Shown piece by piece: positions 1-9,296 of a stretch of DNA of 64,000 bases; the first letter of the stretch is position 1; the number at the start of each line of letters is the position of its first letter. Source of the DNA: Pseudomonas sp. EpS/L25 (GTDB lineage: Bacteria > Pseudomonadota > Gammaproteobacteria > Pseudomonadales > Pseudomonadaceae); NCBI RefSeq assembly GCF_001512295.1, contig NZ_LNUP01000015.1:186001-250000 (forward strand), in the 5' to 3' direction. The notes beneath the pieces are model-generated. The model made no database searches and was not told the origin of the DNA. It saw only the letters and a list, made by a program, of their open reading frames with translations. A program made the position numbers and the translations under genes.

Positions 1-806
1 CGGCTGATCTCGGACAGCACGCCCTTGGCCAGCTCCGGATTCTCGTCGGCCAGGGACAGGTAGATGATCCCCGACTCCTTGCCGGCCTCGTTGGTCTTGA
101 TGCGATTCTGGTAGAGCTGCGCGGTGGTGATGACGCGATTGCGGGTCACCTTGAATTCGGTACCGGGGCGGGCGGTCAGGGTCTTGACCTGCATGCGGTA
201 GCCGTTGCCGGCCGCCAGTTGGCCGACCTGGCCTTCCAGTACCGGCTGCTTGTCCTTGTCCAGCAGGCGATAGCGGCCATTGCTGCCGGCCACCAGGGTC
301 AGGGGCTCGCCGTACATCTCGTCCGGGACGTCGAACTGGAAGACGTCGATCTTCTCGCCGCCCCAGGCGAAGCGCCGCAGTTGCGGCCAGGCATCGGCCA
401 ACTGGCCCGGATGGTCGGCGTCGTAGGTACGCCACAGGTAGTGGCCGATCAGCGGGAAGAAGCGCGGCTTGGCCTCGATGTCCAGGCGCAGATTCTCCAC
501 GGTCTTGGCCAGCACCGCGCGCGACTTCAGCAGCTCGATCTCGGCTACCGCCGGCGAGGCCGAATTCGGCCGCACCACGGTTTCCGCCACCGCCGTGAGG
601 GCATTCTTCTTCGGCTCGATCTGGATCATCGCCCCGGCGACGTACTGCGGGGTGGAGAGCACGGCATAGGCGATGCCCAGGGCCAGGAAGCCCCCGGTGA
701 TGCCCGCGATCAGCTTCTTGTGATCGAGAAGGGTGAGCGCCATCGTCTTGAGGTCCAGGTGTTGCTCGTCTTGTTGCTCGAACGAAGATCGCTGCATGGC
801 GGTCAT
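1..806 (-). CDS. Polysaccharide chain-length determinant / Wzc-type tyrosine autokinase, N-terminal part (cut by window edge)
   Basis: The leftward reading frame opens with MTAMQRSSFEQQDEQHLDLK and runs unbroken off the left edge, giving about 268 residues. After a short cytoplasmic tail comes one membrane segment at about residues 33-51, then a periplasmic stretch starting near 'TPQYVAGAMIQIEPKK', typical of the Wzz domain of co-polymerases that set polysaccharide chain length. If the full gene also carries a C-terminal kinase domain it is a Wzc autokinase; that part lies outside the window. Start chosen at the first ATG, preceded by AGGAAGGA. It follows the glycosyltransferase gene by 56 bp and is probably in the same operon. 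Confidence 0.85.
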   Translation of the reverse strand, partial: MTAMQRSSFEQQDEQHLDLKTMALTLLDHKKLIAGITGGFLALGIAYAVLSTPQYVAGAMIQIEPKKNALTAVAETVVRPNSASPAVAEIELLKSRAVLAKTVENLRLDIEAKPRFFPLIGHYLWRTYDADHPGQLADAWPQLRRFAWGGEKIDVFQFDVPDEMYGEPLTLVAGSNGRYRLLDKDKQPVLEGQVGQLAAGNGYRMQVKTLTARPGTEFKVTRNRVITTAQLYQNRIKTNEAGKESGIIYLSLADENPELAKGVLSEIS

Positions 807-862
807 TGGGGGTCCTTCCTCTTGGCTGGATACATCGCAGCAGGAAAATTGCTGGGGTAGGT

Positions 863-1798
863 TCAGTAGGTGACGCGTTTGGGGACGAGGCGCCGGCCGA
901 CGTTGAGCAAGAGATTGCTCAACGCCTGGGCCAGCGCCTTGAGCTTCTGCCTGGGCGGAATCGACGACAGCGACAGGCCGAGCACCTGGCGCAGGAAGAA
1001 GACGTGCAGGTCGTGCTCGCCCAGCCGGTAGTAGTAGTTGGCGAGGCAGTACTGGGTATGCAGGTCCATCTGCAGGCGCTTCTGGCTGGCGCGCATGGAG
1101 AAGATCCCGCCCTCGTGCACCCGGTAGGCGGCGGGACGGATCTCGGCCATGAACTTGCCCTTGCCGTGGGCGCCGAGCAGCGACCACCAGACGATATCCA
1201 TGAGCGCGGCGGTCTCCAGCTCCGGCGGCAGGCCACGCAGCACGTTGCGGAAGCAGGCGGTCAGAGTGGACAGCGGCAGCGCCTGTTTCAGCTCGGTCTG
1301 GCTGCGGTCGTAGTGATCGCGACCAGCGAAGCGCAGCGGATTGACGATGCCCTGGCTGTTGAAGGCGTAGGAGGCATGGAAGGCCAGCACGTAGTCCCGG
1401 TTGTTCTCCAGGAAATCCACCTGCAGCTGCAGCTTGCGCGGATCGGTCCAGTAGTCGTCGCCTTCGCAATAGGCGATGTAGTCGCCCCGCGCCTGCTGGA
1501 ACACCGGCATGCCATAGGGCTTGCCCTGGGCGTACTGGTTTTCCTGCTGCAGGATCAGGCGGATCAGCCGGGGATAGCGCTGCGCGTACGCCTGGAGGAT
1601 GTCCCGGGTGCCATCGGTGGAGGCGTCGTCGTTGATGACGATCTCGAAGGGGAAGTCGGTCTCCTGACGAAGGAAACCGTCGATGGCCTCGCCGATGAAG
1701 TCGCGGTGATTGAAGGTCAGGCAGACGATGCTGACCAGCGGGCGGCTGTACGCCGCCGGCCAGAGGCTCATGATCGCTGCTTCGGTCCGAACGTCCAT
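863..1798 (-). CDS. Glycosyltransferase family 2 (GT-A fold)
   Basis: Product of 311 residues. The N-terminal region has the GT2 pattern: 'LVSIVCLTFNHRDFIGEAI' near residue 21, 'INDDASTDGT' at about 55-64, and the metal-binding DXD-type motif in 'CEGDDYW' at 111-117. Such enzymes transfer a sugar from a nucleotide-sugar to a lipid-linked intermediate on the cytoplasmic face of the inner membrane. The ATG at 1798 was preferred over an upstream in-frame ATG because it lies 1 bp past the flippase stop codon and is preceded by GCAGGAAT. Donor and acceptor sugars cannot be read from the sequence. Confidence 0.88.
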   Translation of the reverse strand: MDVRTEAAIMSLWPAAYSRPLVSIVCLTFNHRDFIGEAIDGFLRQETDFPFEIVINDDASTDGTRDILQAYAQRYPRLIRLILQQENQYAQGKPYGMPVFQQARGDYIAYCEGDDYWTDPRKLQLQVDFLENNRDYVLAFHASYAFNSQGIVNPLRFAGRDHYDRSQTELKQALPLSTLTACFRNVLRGLPPELETAALMDIVWWSLLGAHGKGKFMAEIRPAAYRVHEGGIFSMRASQKRLQMDLHTQYCLANYYYRLGEHDLHVFFLRQVLGLSLSSIPPRQKLKALAQALSNLLLNVGRRLVPKRVTY

Positions 1799-1799
1799 G

Positions 1800-3335
1800 T
1801 CAGATTCCTGCTTTGGAGAAGTGGGAGAACAGCCGCGTACGCGTCTGCTTCGGCGAACAGAGCACATAGGCCAGTGCCATCAGCATCAGGGTCAGGCCGC
1901 CGCCCAGGGCGAGGGTGGCCAGGATGGCGAAGCGCTCCTGCGGTTGAATTTCCTGGTACAGCAGCTTGCTCAGGCCCACGCCGATGGCGGTCACCACCAC
2001 GGCCACCAGCAGGTCCTGGTTCCAGTAGCGCTGCAGCGCCGGCGCGAAGCGGCCATGGATGATCGCCGGCCAGATCACGAAGGGGATCAGGCGCATGCAG
2101 AACCAGGCCAGGGCAGCACCGTGGGCGCCATGGTGCAGCACCACCAGGATCACGATGGGCACCGAGATCAGCGCCGAGACCAGGCTGTACCAGACGTGCA
2201 GGCGCAACTTGCCGTAGGCGTACTGCAGGTAGAACTGGAACTGGCTGAGTGCCAGCAGCGCCGCGCCCAGGGCGTACCAGAACAGGATCGGCTCGCTCCA
2301 ATGGGCGGAGACCTGATCGCCGGTCCAGGCGAAGACCAGCGCCTCGCCATGGAAGGCCACCAGGGCCGCCAGCGGCAGCAGGATGGCGAAGGCGAAGCGC
2401 GCCGCGTTGCGATAGAGCCTTTCCAGCTCCAGTGCCTGGCCCTGGGAGACCAGTACCGTCATCCGCGGCAGCAGCGCCTGCACCAGCGGATTGGTGAGGG
2501 TGACGATGCCGGTGGAGATCAGCGCCACCAGGCTGAAATAGCCGTACTCGGCCAGTGGCAAGGCCTTGGACAGCACCAGTTTGTCGAGCTGGGTGAGGGC
2601 GATCCACAGGATCGAGGTGAAGGACATGCTCAAGGCGAAGGGCACGATGGGCTTCACCCGTTGCCAGTCGAAGCCGCTCCACCAGGACGGGTTGGGCAGC
2701 AGCCGATAGGCCTTGAGCGCATAGACCAGCATCTCGAACACGGCGACGAAGGCCTGGAAGACGAAGAAGTCCAGCGGCTCCTGGGAGATCCACATCACCA
2801 GGATCAGCCCGCCGAAGTAGCGGACGGTGGCGATCAGCACGTTGACCAGGTTCAGCCAGCCATGCAGCTCGACGCCCTGCACACCGCTCTTGTATAGCGT
2901 CGAGAGCAGGCGGAAGGCGATCATCAGCCCCATCAGGCCGATGCAGTGCGCCACCGTCTCCTCGGACAGGCCCTGGACGTTCAGCCAATGCTCGGCCATC
3001 CAGGTCGAATTCAGCTCGATGGCGACGAAGGCCAGGGTCGCCAACGGGATGAAGATGAACTCCAGCGAGCGCAGCAGCTGGCCACGGGTGCGCCCGATAC
3101 CGTTCTGGCCGCGGCCGTGGGCGACGTCCCGCACCAGGGAGGCGGAGATGCCGACGTCGAGCAGTTGCAGCCAGGTCTGCAGCACGGCGAAGAAGCCGAT
3201 CAGGCCATAGGTTTCCGCGCCCAGGTGACCGAGATACAGCGGCTGGATCAGGATGCCGATCAGCAGCGCATAGGCTTGGCCGGCATAGTTGATCAGGGTG
3301 TTGCGCAACACCGACGTTTTCGTGGGACTGGTCAT
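1800..3335 (-). CDS. Polysaccharide flippase (MOP/Wzx-like, oligosaccharide export)
   Basis: Product of 511 residues made of many alternating hydrophobic segments with short loops, starting 'MTSPTKTSVLRNTLINYAGQ', characteristic of the MOP superfamily that moves lipid-linked repeat units across the inner membrane. Length and number of hydrophobic stretches fit about 12-14 helices. It lies between the aminotransferase (19 bp upstream) and the glycosyltransferase (1 bp downstream), consistent with a Wzx/Wzy-type assembly pathway; a Wzy polymerase is not in the window and may lie to the left. Substrate unknown. Confidence 0.88.
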   Translation of the reverse strand: MTSPTKTSVLRNTLINYAGQAYALLIGILIQPLYLGHLGAETYGLIGFFAVLQTWLQLLDVGISASLVRDVAHGRGQNGIGRTRGQLLRSLEFIFIPLATLAFVAIELNSTWMAEHWLNVQGLSEETVAHCIGLMGLMIAFRLLSTLYKSGVQGVELHGWLNLVNVLIATVRYFGGLILVMWISQEPLDFFVFQAFVAVFEMLVYALKAYRLLPNPSWWSGFDWQRVKPIVPFALSMSFTSILWIALTQLDKLVLSKALPLAEYGYFSLVALISTGIVTLTNPLVQALLPRMTVLVSQGQALELERLYRNAARFAFAILLPLAALVAFHGEALVFAWTGDQVSAHWSEPILFWYALGAALLALSQFQFYLQYAYGKLRLHVWYSLVSALISVPIVILVVLHHGAHGAALAWFCMRLIPFVIWPAIIHGRFAPALQRYWNQDLLVAVVVTAIGVGLSKLLYQEIQPQERFAILATLALGGGLTLMLMALAYVLCSPKQTRTRLFSHFSKAGI

Positions 3336-3354
3336 GGGGGAGGGCGGGCCGGAA

Positions 3355-4527
3355 TCAGGTGAGCGCGGGCGCGGAATCGCCGGGAAAATCCCAGCTCGGC
3401 AGCAACTGCGCCGGGGTGATGAGCGCCCGCAGCGATTCCAGGCTGGTCTTCTTCTGCTGCACCGACAGCAGTGTCTCGAGCAGCAGGTTCTGGGTGCTTT
3501 CGGGCAGGTCCGGATAGATGGGCACGCAGAGGATGCGCTGGCTCAGCTTGCGCGAGATCGGCTTGATCGCCTGCGGCTGCAGGTAGTCCAGGGTTTCCAG
3601 CGACGGATAGAAGTAGCGGCGCGGATTGATGCCGACGGCGTTCAGTGCCTGCCGGGTATCCAGCAGCGCCGTCTCGTCGCGCAGGGCTACCGGGAAGTAG
3701 CTGTAGTTGAGCTGGCTGCTGTAGGTCGGCCGCTGCAGGTCGAAGGCGCCCTGCAGGCGCGTCTCGTAGTGCCGGCCGATGATGGCGCGGCGGGCCAGGA
3801 TGTCCTCCAGCTCGTCGAGGATGCACAGCCCCATGGCCGCGGACACCTCGTTGAGCTTGGCATTGATGCCGACGCCCTCGATGCGTTCGGCGTCGACGAT
3901 GCCGAAGTTGATCATCCGCCGCACGCGCTCGGCGAGCTCGTCGTCCTCGGTGATGATCGCGCCGCCTTCGATGGTGTGGAACAGCTTGGTGGCGTGGAAG
4001 CTGACCGTGGTGATGTCGCCCCATTGCAGCACGGAACGGCCTGCGTAGAGGGTGCCGAAGGCGTGGGCACCGTCGTAGATCACCTTCAGGCCATGGCGCT
4101 GGGCGACCTGTTGCAGCCCCTGCACGTCGCAGGGATTGCCGAACACATGGGTGGCGACGATGGCCGAGGTATCGGGCTCGATGACCGCCTCGACATTGGC
4201 CGGGTCCAGGTTCCAGGTTTCCGGATGGATGTCGGCGAAGATCGGCCGGATGCGCTCCCAGTGCAGGGTGCTGGTGGTGGCGACGAAGCTGAACGGCGTG
4301 GTGATGGCGCTGCCGGTGAGCCCCAGGGCGCGATAGGCCACCTGCAACGCCAGGGTGCCGTTGTTGACCAGGATGATGTTGCGGACCCCCAGATACTCGC
4401 GCAGGCGCTCTTCCAGCTGGGCATGCAGGGGGCCCTGGTTGGTGATCCAGTTGTTGGCGTAGATCTTGTCGATATACGCCTTGAAGCGTTCCTTATTGCC
4501 AAGGTAGGGCTTGGTCACATTGATCAT
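3355..4527 (-). CDS. DegT/DnrJ/EryC1/StrS-family PLP-dependent sugar aminotransferase
   Basis: Product of 390 residues. Fold-type I PLP markers are visible: 'NNGTLALQVAY' (cofactor phosphate region) near 55-65, 'YDGAHAFGT' with the pyridine-binding Asp at 152, and 'SFHATKLFHTIEGGA' with the probable Schiff-base Lys at 181. Enzymes of this family aminate keto-sugar nucleotides to make amino sugars for surface glycans. The neighbouring flippase and glycosyltransferase support a role in making an amino- or N-acyl-amino sugar. A gap of 44 bp separates it from the FAD protein upstream. The exact sugar is unknown. Confidence 0.9.
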   Translation of the reverse strand: MINVTKPYLGNKERFKAYIDKIYANNWITNQGPLHAQLEERLREYLGVRNIILVNNGTLALQVAYRALGLTGSAITTPFSFVATTSTLHWERIRPIFADIHPETWNLDPANVEAVIEPDTSAIVATHVFGNPCDVQGLQQVAQRHGLKVIYDGAHAFGTLYAGRSVLQWGDITTVSFHATKLFHTIEGGAIITEDDELAERVRRMINFGIVDAERIEGVGINAKLNEVSAAMGLCILDELEDILARRAIIGRHYETRLQGAFDLQRPTYSSQLNYSYFPVALRDETALLDTRQALNAVGINPRRYFYPSLETLDYLQPQAIKPISRKLSQRILCVPIYPDLPESTQNLLLETLLSVQQKKTSLESLRALITPAQLLPSWDFPGDSAPALT

Positions 4528-4571
4528 GATCCGTTACCTGCTTATCGAGTCCTTGATACGTGGCGGTTCGG

Positions 4572-5951
4572 TCAGGCGTGCTCGACGAGGGCGTCGCCCG
4601 CCTGCCGGAAGGCACCCCGCGGCTTGTCCAAGCGATCGAGCACCGATTCAAGGGCCTCGCGACTGGCATCGTTGTGGAACTGCCACACGCCATAGATGCG
4701 CCCGGAGAAGGAGGCTTCGCTGCCCAGGCGCGGGTCCACCGCCAGGCCCGAGCCGAGTCCGAACAGGTGTAACCCCTCGAGGCGCTGGCCGTGCTGGTCC
4801 AGCGGGCTGCCGGCCGCGTCGGAATCCAGGCCGCCACGCAGGGTGCGCAGGGTCAACGGCCGGCCATCCCCGTCGCGCAGCTCGGGCACGATGGGCAGGT
4901 AGCCCAGGCCCTGCACCAGCAGGGAGGCGTCGTCGAACAGCGCCTGGGCACGGGCGCGCTGGGCTTCGCTACCATCCAGGTGCAGGGTGTTGACCCTGAC
5001 CGGCGTCCCGCCGATGCACTGCCCGGCGAGTACCTGGCGACCGATCTCGTGGGCGCGGTAGCGCAGGCCGCCCGAACGGTTGACCCGCTTGGAAATGGGG
5101 CAGATGTCCTGCAGCGGATCGAAGTCGTAGCCGGCGGCCAGGGCCTCGGCGGCGGTCTCGTAGAACAACCGGATCGGCGAGCGGTGGACCAGGGTCAACT
5201 CGCGCAGGCCGTCGTGGTGCAGCGCGGTGGCCAGGTTGTCCAGCACCGAGAAGGCGCTGTGGGAGCCGCCCACCACGCAGATGGGTCCGCCATCCTTGAG
5301 CCGGGCGCGGTAGCGCTGGCGCAGCGCCTCGGGTTGCAGGCGCAGGAGACTGTCGGAACTGTCGATCGGCGCGCGCTCGGGCAGTTCGAGCCCCAGTGCC
5401 TCGGCGCTCTGGGCGAAGCTGCTGCGCGTCTGCTTGCCACCCAGGTTCAGCACCAGGCTGGAGGTGCGCACCCGGCGGATGGCGCCCGCCTGTTCCAGCC
5501 AGACGACGTAGCCCGAGCCTTCGCAGGTGACCTCGGTGATGCGGGTCTGGCGCCAGGTGGGAATGCCGTACTGGCGTTCGAGCCAGGGCAGGACCAGGCC
5601 GGCGGCCTGCTGGAAGAGCTGGCCGACGATGGGCAGCGCGGGGGCTTCCTGGGCGTTCAGCCTGAGATGGCGATAGGTGGGGGAAGCATGCAGCGGGGCC
5701 AGGATGGGCGCCAGTAGCGGATCGCGCAGGCAGTCGAGAAAGACGTCGCTCACCGAGTTGGCGATGATCTGGTAGTCACCCAGCTTGCCGGCACCGAGTT
5801 CGCTACCGGCATCGACGATGATGGTCCCGGCGCGGGCGAGTTGCTCCACCGCGCCGCGCTTGATGGCATTGAACAGGAAGCCCAGGCCAGCCGGTCCGGC
5901 GCCACCAATTAGACATCCTAATGTCGCTTCCGACAGATCATTCCTTGCCAT
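4572..5951 (-). CDS. FAD/NAD(P)-binding oxidoreductase of unknown specificity, first gene of the polysaccharide operon
   Basis: Product of 459 residues with two dinucleotide-binding signatures: 'IGGAGPAGLGFL' near residues 15-26 for FAD and 'VVGGSHSAFSVLDNLA' near 226-241 for a second nucleotide. The layout recalls class B flavin monooxygenases such as lysine/ornithine N-hydroxylases, but I do not recognise a specific family. It is probably the promoter-proximal gene of the leftward polysaccharide operon, 44 bp ahead of the aminotransferase, so oxidation or N-hydroxylation of a sugar, acyl group or precursor is a reasonable inference only. Start at ATG 5951, with AGAGGA upstream. Confidence 0.75.
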   Translation of the reverse strand: MARNDLSEATLGCLIGGAGPAGLGFLFNAIKRGAVEQLARAGTIIVDAGSELGAGKLGDYQIIANSVSDVFLDCLRDPLLAPILAPLHASPTYRHLRLNAQEAPALPIVGQLFQQAAGLVLPWLERQYGIPTWRQTRITEVTCEGSGYVVWLEQAGAIRRVRTSSLVLNLGGKQTRSSFAQSAEALGLELPERAPIDSSDSLLRLQPEALRQRYRARLKDGGPICVVGGSHSAFSVLDNLATALHHDGLRELTLVHRSPIRLFYETAAEALAAGYDFDPLQDICPISKRVNRSGGLRYRAHEIGRQVLAGQCIGGTPVRVNTLHLDGSEAQRARAQALFDDASLLVQGLGYLPIVPELRDGDGRPLTLRTLRGGLDSDAAGSPLDQHGQRLEGLHLFGLGSGLAVDPRLGSEASFSGRIYGVWQFHNDASREALESVLDRLDKPRGAFRQAGDALVEHA

Positions 5952-7002
5952 CGGGCCATCCTCTGTATGCGCCGGAAAAGGCGCGGGTTGAAGTGTGTTG
6001 AAGCAGGTTGTTCAGGTGCCCGGCAGTGATCGAAAGATGGACTACGAAGATTCGATTTATGAATGGAGTGGCGCACCAGCGGCGGCTGCCCAAGGCAACT
6101 TGCACCGGCCAGACTTAAGTCTCAAGCGGCAACTAATTAATTATTCTTGAGCCATTGTTCCAGGATGCGAACGGCCGCCATTCGACTGTTTCCCTGGACG
6201 ATTGCGGCGGTCGCGCCCTTTCCTTCCAAGGGGTACGGGACAGCACTTCGCGGGTGAACGGCTTGCGCTGACCGCGGCGGGCCATGGCGTGGAGAGCCCG
6301 GCAAAGGATCAGGCGGATAGCGGTCGCGACGGGCCGTGGGTCTGGTATGGCGGGCCCTTGGGCGGTGTAGGCTGGTGAATCCAGATCAGGCGACATCCAT
6401 GTTCTCCCGCTGTTCGCTGGCGTGGGCAAGCTGGCCCTTTCCCTGTCCATCGTGCACTCATGGCTACCGCACAGGTCGCCGTGGTCAAGTTGGCAGCCTT
6501 TGTTTTTCTGGACATGGCTACCGCACGGGTTTGCACCTGGACATTACGAATCGGGGGGCTCTAGTTACCGACAGCAAGACCTGAAAACCAAGTTGTCAGG
6601 AACTTGAAACGCAATCGGCGAGACGCAAAGGAGGGATTTTGAAAGCTGTCTTCCCTGACCTGTACGGCAGCAGACTCAGCGCGCAATCCCAGCGCTACCT
6701 CGAGTCAGGGGCAATGATTGTCAAAAGGTTTTGGACTGTCAACGCGAGTACTGGCGGTAGAGTTAGTATGACGAGACGGGGGCGGTGGACTTGTTTCGAC
6801 AGAATGACCGAACAAGTGAGGCGTGCTTGGCAAATTCCTGCCTGGCTCGGCGTCTTTTAGTGAAGGCCATCGCAATGGCGCAGCTGTTGGTCGGAATAAG
6901 TGTGACGAATATTCTGGCGGTTGGTTAACGGAATTGACCGGGCTCGCGGACGACCGGGAAGCCGTCCGGGGTACGAGCAGAACGGCAGGAGTCAAGCCGT
7001 CG
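5952..7002. other. 1 kb interval without a convincing gene
   Basis: Composition is less GC-rich and more mixed than the flanks, and no frame shows convincing coding character. The part next to 5951 should hold the promoter of the polysaccharide operon. A duplicated 14-mer lies at 6459-6472 and 6513-6526. One short frame (6639-6860, TTG start, 73 codons) has a strong AGGAGGG upstream, but its product resembles nothing I recognise. The interval marks the junction between the polysaccharide cluster and the conserved xerC cluster and may contain decayed sequence. Confidence 0.5.
6459..6526. repeat. Pair of direct repeats CATGGCTACCGCAC
   Basis: The 14-mer CATGGCTACCGCAC occurs at 6459-6472 and again at 6513-6526, 54 bp apart, followed in both cases by (A/G)GGT. 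It lies within the interval that lacks a gene. Function unknown; it could be a protein-binding site pair or the trace of a local duplication. Confidence 0.55.
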
Positions 7003-7701
7003 TCACGCCGACCAGGAGGCGAGCAGGCCTGGCAATTCGCTCAGGGCGTGGACTTCCGCATCGGGTCGACCCGCACCGCGCCAGGCATTTCCCAGGGGGT
7101 TGAACCAGACGGCACGGATGCCGGCCGCCTGGGCGCCCTGGACATCGTCCACCGGGTTGTCGCCCACATGCACGGTGGCGGCAGCCGGGATACCGGTGAG
7201 GCGCAGGGCCTCGCGGAAGGGCGTGGGGTCGGGCTTGCCGACGCCCAGCTGTTCGGCGTTCAGAGCGAAGCGGAAGTAGTCGGCCAGGCCGATGGTGTGG
7301 ACATCCGCATTGCCATTGGTGAGCACACCCAGGGTGTAGCGATCGGCGAGCTGCTCCAGAGTGGGGTGGACGTCTTCGAACAGGGTGACCTGCTGGCGGG
7401 CGGCGAGGTAGACCGCGAAGCCCGCCTCGGCCAGCTGCGCCGCCTCGGGCTCAAGGTAGCCGGCATCCAGCAGCGCCTGGTGGATGACCCGCCGGCGCAG
7501 CTCGCTGACGCGGTGCTTGAGACCGGCATCCTGCTGCAACAGGCGATCACGGATCGCCCAAAGGTGTTCGACCGGCACGCTGCCCAGGCGCGGCGCGGAC
7601 TCGGCGAACCAGTCGCGCAGCAGGGCTTCCGCGGAATGGATGACCGGGGCGATTTCCCAGAGGGTATCGTCGAGATCGAAGGTCACGAGGCGAATCGTCA
7701 T
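7003..7701 (-). CDS. HAD-superfamily hydrolase (YigB-like phosphatase)
   Basis: Product of 232 residues with HAD motif I 'TFDLDDTLW' near residue 7, motif II '[10 protein letters not shown]', and a C-terminal '[18 protein letters not shown]' acidic motif. Downstream of xerC, the usual HAD gene in gammaproteobacteria is yigB, which in E. coli dephosphorylates a riboflavin pathway intermediate (5-amino-6-(5-phosphoribitylamino)uracil). The ATG overlaps the xerC stop by 4 bp, so translation is probably coupled. Activity towards the flavin intermediate is inferred from synteny and family. Confidence 0.85.
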   Translation of the reverse strand: MTIRLVTFDLDDTLWEIAPVIHSAEALLRDWFAESAPRLGSVPVEHLWAIRDRLLQQDAGLKHRVSELRRRVIHQALLDAGYLEPEAAQLAEAGFAVYLAARQQVTLFEDVHPTLEQLADRYTLGVLTNGNADVHTIGLADYFRFALNAEQLGVGKPDPTPFREALRLTGIPAAATVHVGDNPVDDVQGAQAAGIRAVWFNPLGNAWRGAGRPDAEVHALSELPGLLASWSA

Positions 7702-8594
7702 CGGCTGGCCTTGCGCTTGGCGCGGGGATGGGCTTTGTCGTAGACCTCGGCGAGCTGGCCGAAGTCCAGATGGGTGTAGATCTGGGTGGTGGCGATGTCG
7801 GCGTGGCCGAGCAGCTCCTGCACGGCGCGCAGATCGCCGGAGGCGCTGAGCATGTGGCTGGCGAAGCTGTGCCTGAGCATGTGCGGATGCAGGTGCTGGC
7901 CCAGTTCGCGGACACCGGCCTCGCGCACCCGGAGCTGGACCGCGCGCGGCGTCAGGCGCAGGCCGCGCTGGCCGATGAACAGGGCATCGTCACGGGGCGC
8001 CGCCTGGGGCCTGACCTTCAGCCAGGTCTCCAGGGCGTCCCGGGCCTTGCTACCGATGGGCAGTACCCGCTCCTTGTTGCCCTTGCCCCTTACCTGCACC
8101 AGGCCCTGGGCCAGATCCACATCGCCAAGGTCGAGACCGACCAGCTCGGACAGGCGCAGGCCGGAGCTGTAGAACAGTTCCAGCAGGGCCTGGTCGCGCA
8201 GGGCGAGGAAGTCGTCTTCCACGGCGCCGTCGAGCAGCTGCATGGAGCGGTCGACATCGAGCACCTTGGGCAGGGGTTTCTGCGCCTTGGGCGGCGACAG
8301 GCCATGGGCCGGGTCCTGGCTGCAGCAACCCTCGCGAATCAGGTAGAGATAGAAGCCGCGGCAGGCGGAGAGTAGCCGCGCCAGGCTGCGACTGGAGGCG
8401 CCGGCGCGATGCAGCTGGGCGATCAGGGCGCGCAGCCGACGGCTGTCGAGCGTGCCCCAGTCCGCCAGGCCCTCGGCTTCGGCGAAGGCCAGCAGCTTGC
8501 GCAGGTCACGGCGATAGCCGTCGAGGGTGTGGGGCGAAACCTGCCGCTCCAGGCGCAGGTGATCGAGATAGGCGTCGAGCTGGACCTGCAGCAT
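7698..8594 (-). CDS. xerC: Tyrosine recombinase XerC
   Basis: Product of 298 residues, the usual XerC length. The catalytic set is complete: Arg147 in '[11 protein letters not shown]', Lys171 in '[10 protein letters not shown]', His238 and Arg241 in '[12 protein letters not shown]', His264 in '[11 protein letters not shown]', and the nucleophile Tyr273 in 'IYTHLDF'. With XerD it resolves chromosome dimers at dif during division. Placement in the dapF-DUF484-xerC-HAD cluster distinguishes it from XerD and phage integrases. It starts 15 bp after the DUF484 gene. Confidence 0.96.
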   Translation of the reverse strand: MLQVQLDAYLDHLRLERQVSPHTLDGYRRDLRKLLAFAEAEGLADWGTLDSRRLRALIAQLHRAGASSRSLARLLSACRGFYLYLIREGCCSQDPAHGLSPPKAQKPLPKVLDVDRSMQLLDGAVEDDFLALRDQALLELFYSSGLRLSELVGLDLGDVDLAQGLVQVRGKGNKERVLPIGSKARDALETWLKVRPQAAPRDDALFIGQRGLRLTPRAVQLRVREAGVRELGQHLHPHMLRHSFASHMLSASGDLRAVQELLGHADIATTQIYTHLDFGQLAEVYDKAHPRAKRKASR

Positions 8595-8609
8595 GCCTCG
8601 CTCCTCGGT

Positions 8610-9296
8610 TCAGCGCACCGTTCGCAGGGGGACGGGAAAGCGTGGCAGCACGCGGGCCAGGACTTCCGCCACGTGGCTCAGGAACAGCGTGCCCAGGCTG
8701 CTGCGGTAGTGCTGGGGATCGGGACTGCCGATCGCCAGGACGCCGTGCAGGCCCTGGTGGGAAAGGGCCGCCACCGCTGCCGAGCCGACCTCTTCCTTGG
8801 CCGAATCGCCGAACAGGAAGGCCAGCTCGTGGGCACGCAGCACGCCGCTGGTGGTCTTCTCGCCGCCCAGCAGGCCACCGATCACCTTCTGCGCCTCGGC
8901 CGGGGTGACGCTGCGGCCGACCGGCAGGGGGTGCTCGTGGAACAGGATGAGGCCGACGTAGGGCACCTTGAATTCATGGCGCAAGCTGTCCTCGACGGTA
9001 CCTATCACCTCTTCGAGGCTGGTGGCGTCGAGCAGGCCGATGATCAGCCGGCGGGTCTTGTCGAACAGCCGGTCGTTATCGCGCGCCACGTCCATGAGGT
9101 GGGTCAGGCGGTGACGCATCTCGCCGTTGCGCTCGCGCAGCAGGCCGAGCTGGCGCTCGACCAGGGAGACCGCGGTACCGCGCTGGTGCGGCACGCGCAT
9201 TTCCGCCAGCAGCTCTTCGCGGTCGGCGAAGAAGTGCGGGTGATCCAGCAGCCAGTCGGCGACGAGATCGGCAGTGAGTTCGGGCGTATCGCTCAT
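8610..9296 (-). CDS. DUF484 family protein (YigA-like, GAF-type fold)
   Basis: Product of 228 residues beginning '[20 protein letters not shown]'. The first third contains '[20 protein letters not shown]' and a helical segment rich in Arg and Glu, followed by a region that in this family adopts a GAF-like fold. The gene sits between dapF and xerC as in other gammaproteobacteria, and its ATG overlaps the dapF stop by 4 bp, which fixes the start. The cellular role is not established; co-transcription with dapF and xerC is likely. Confidence 0.88.
   Translation of the reverse strand: MSDTPELTADLVADWLLDHPHFFADREELLAEMRVPHQRGTAVSLVERQLGLLRERNGEMRHRLTHLMDVARDNDRLFDKTRRLIIGLLDATSLEEVIGTVEDSLRHEFKVPYVGLILFHEHPLPVGRSVTPAEAQKVIGGLLGGEKTTSGVLRAHELAFLFGDSAKEEVGSAAVAALSHQGLHGVLAIGSPDPQHYRSSLGTLFLSHVAEVLARVLPRFPVPLRTVR

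Noticed and set aside
6133-6450. 105-residue leftward frame in the xerC-side gap
   Set aside because: No family resemblance, atypical composition and overlap with other equally poor frames.
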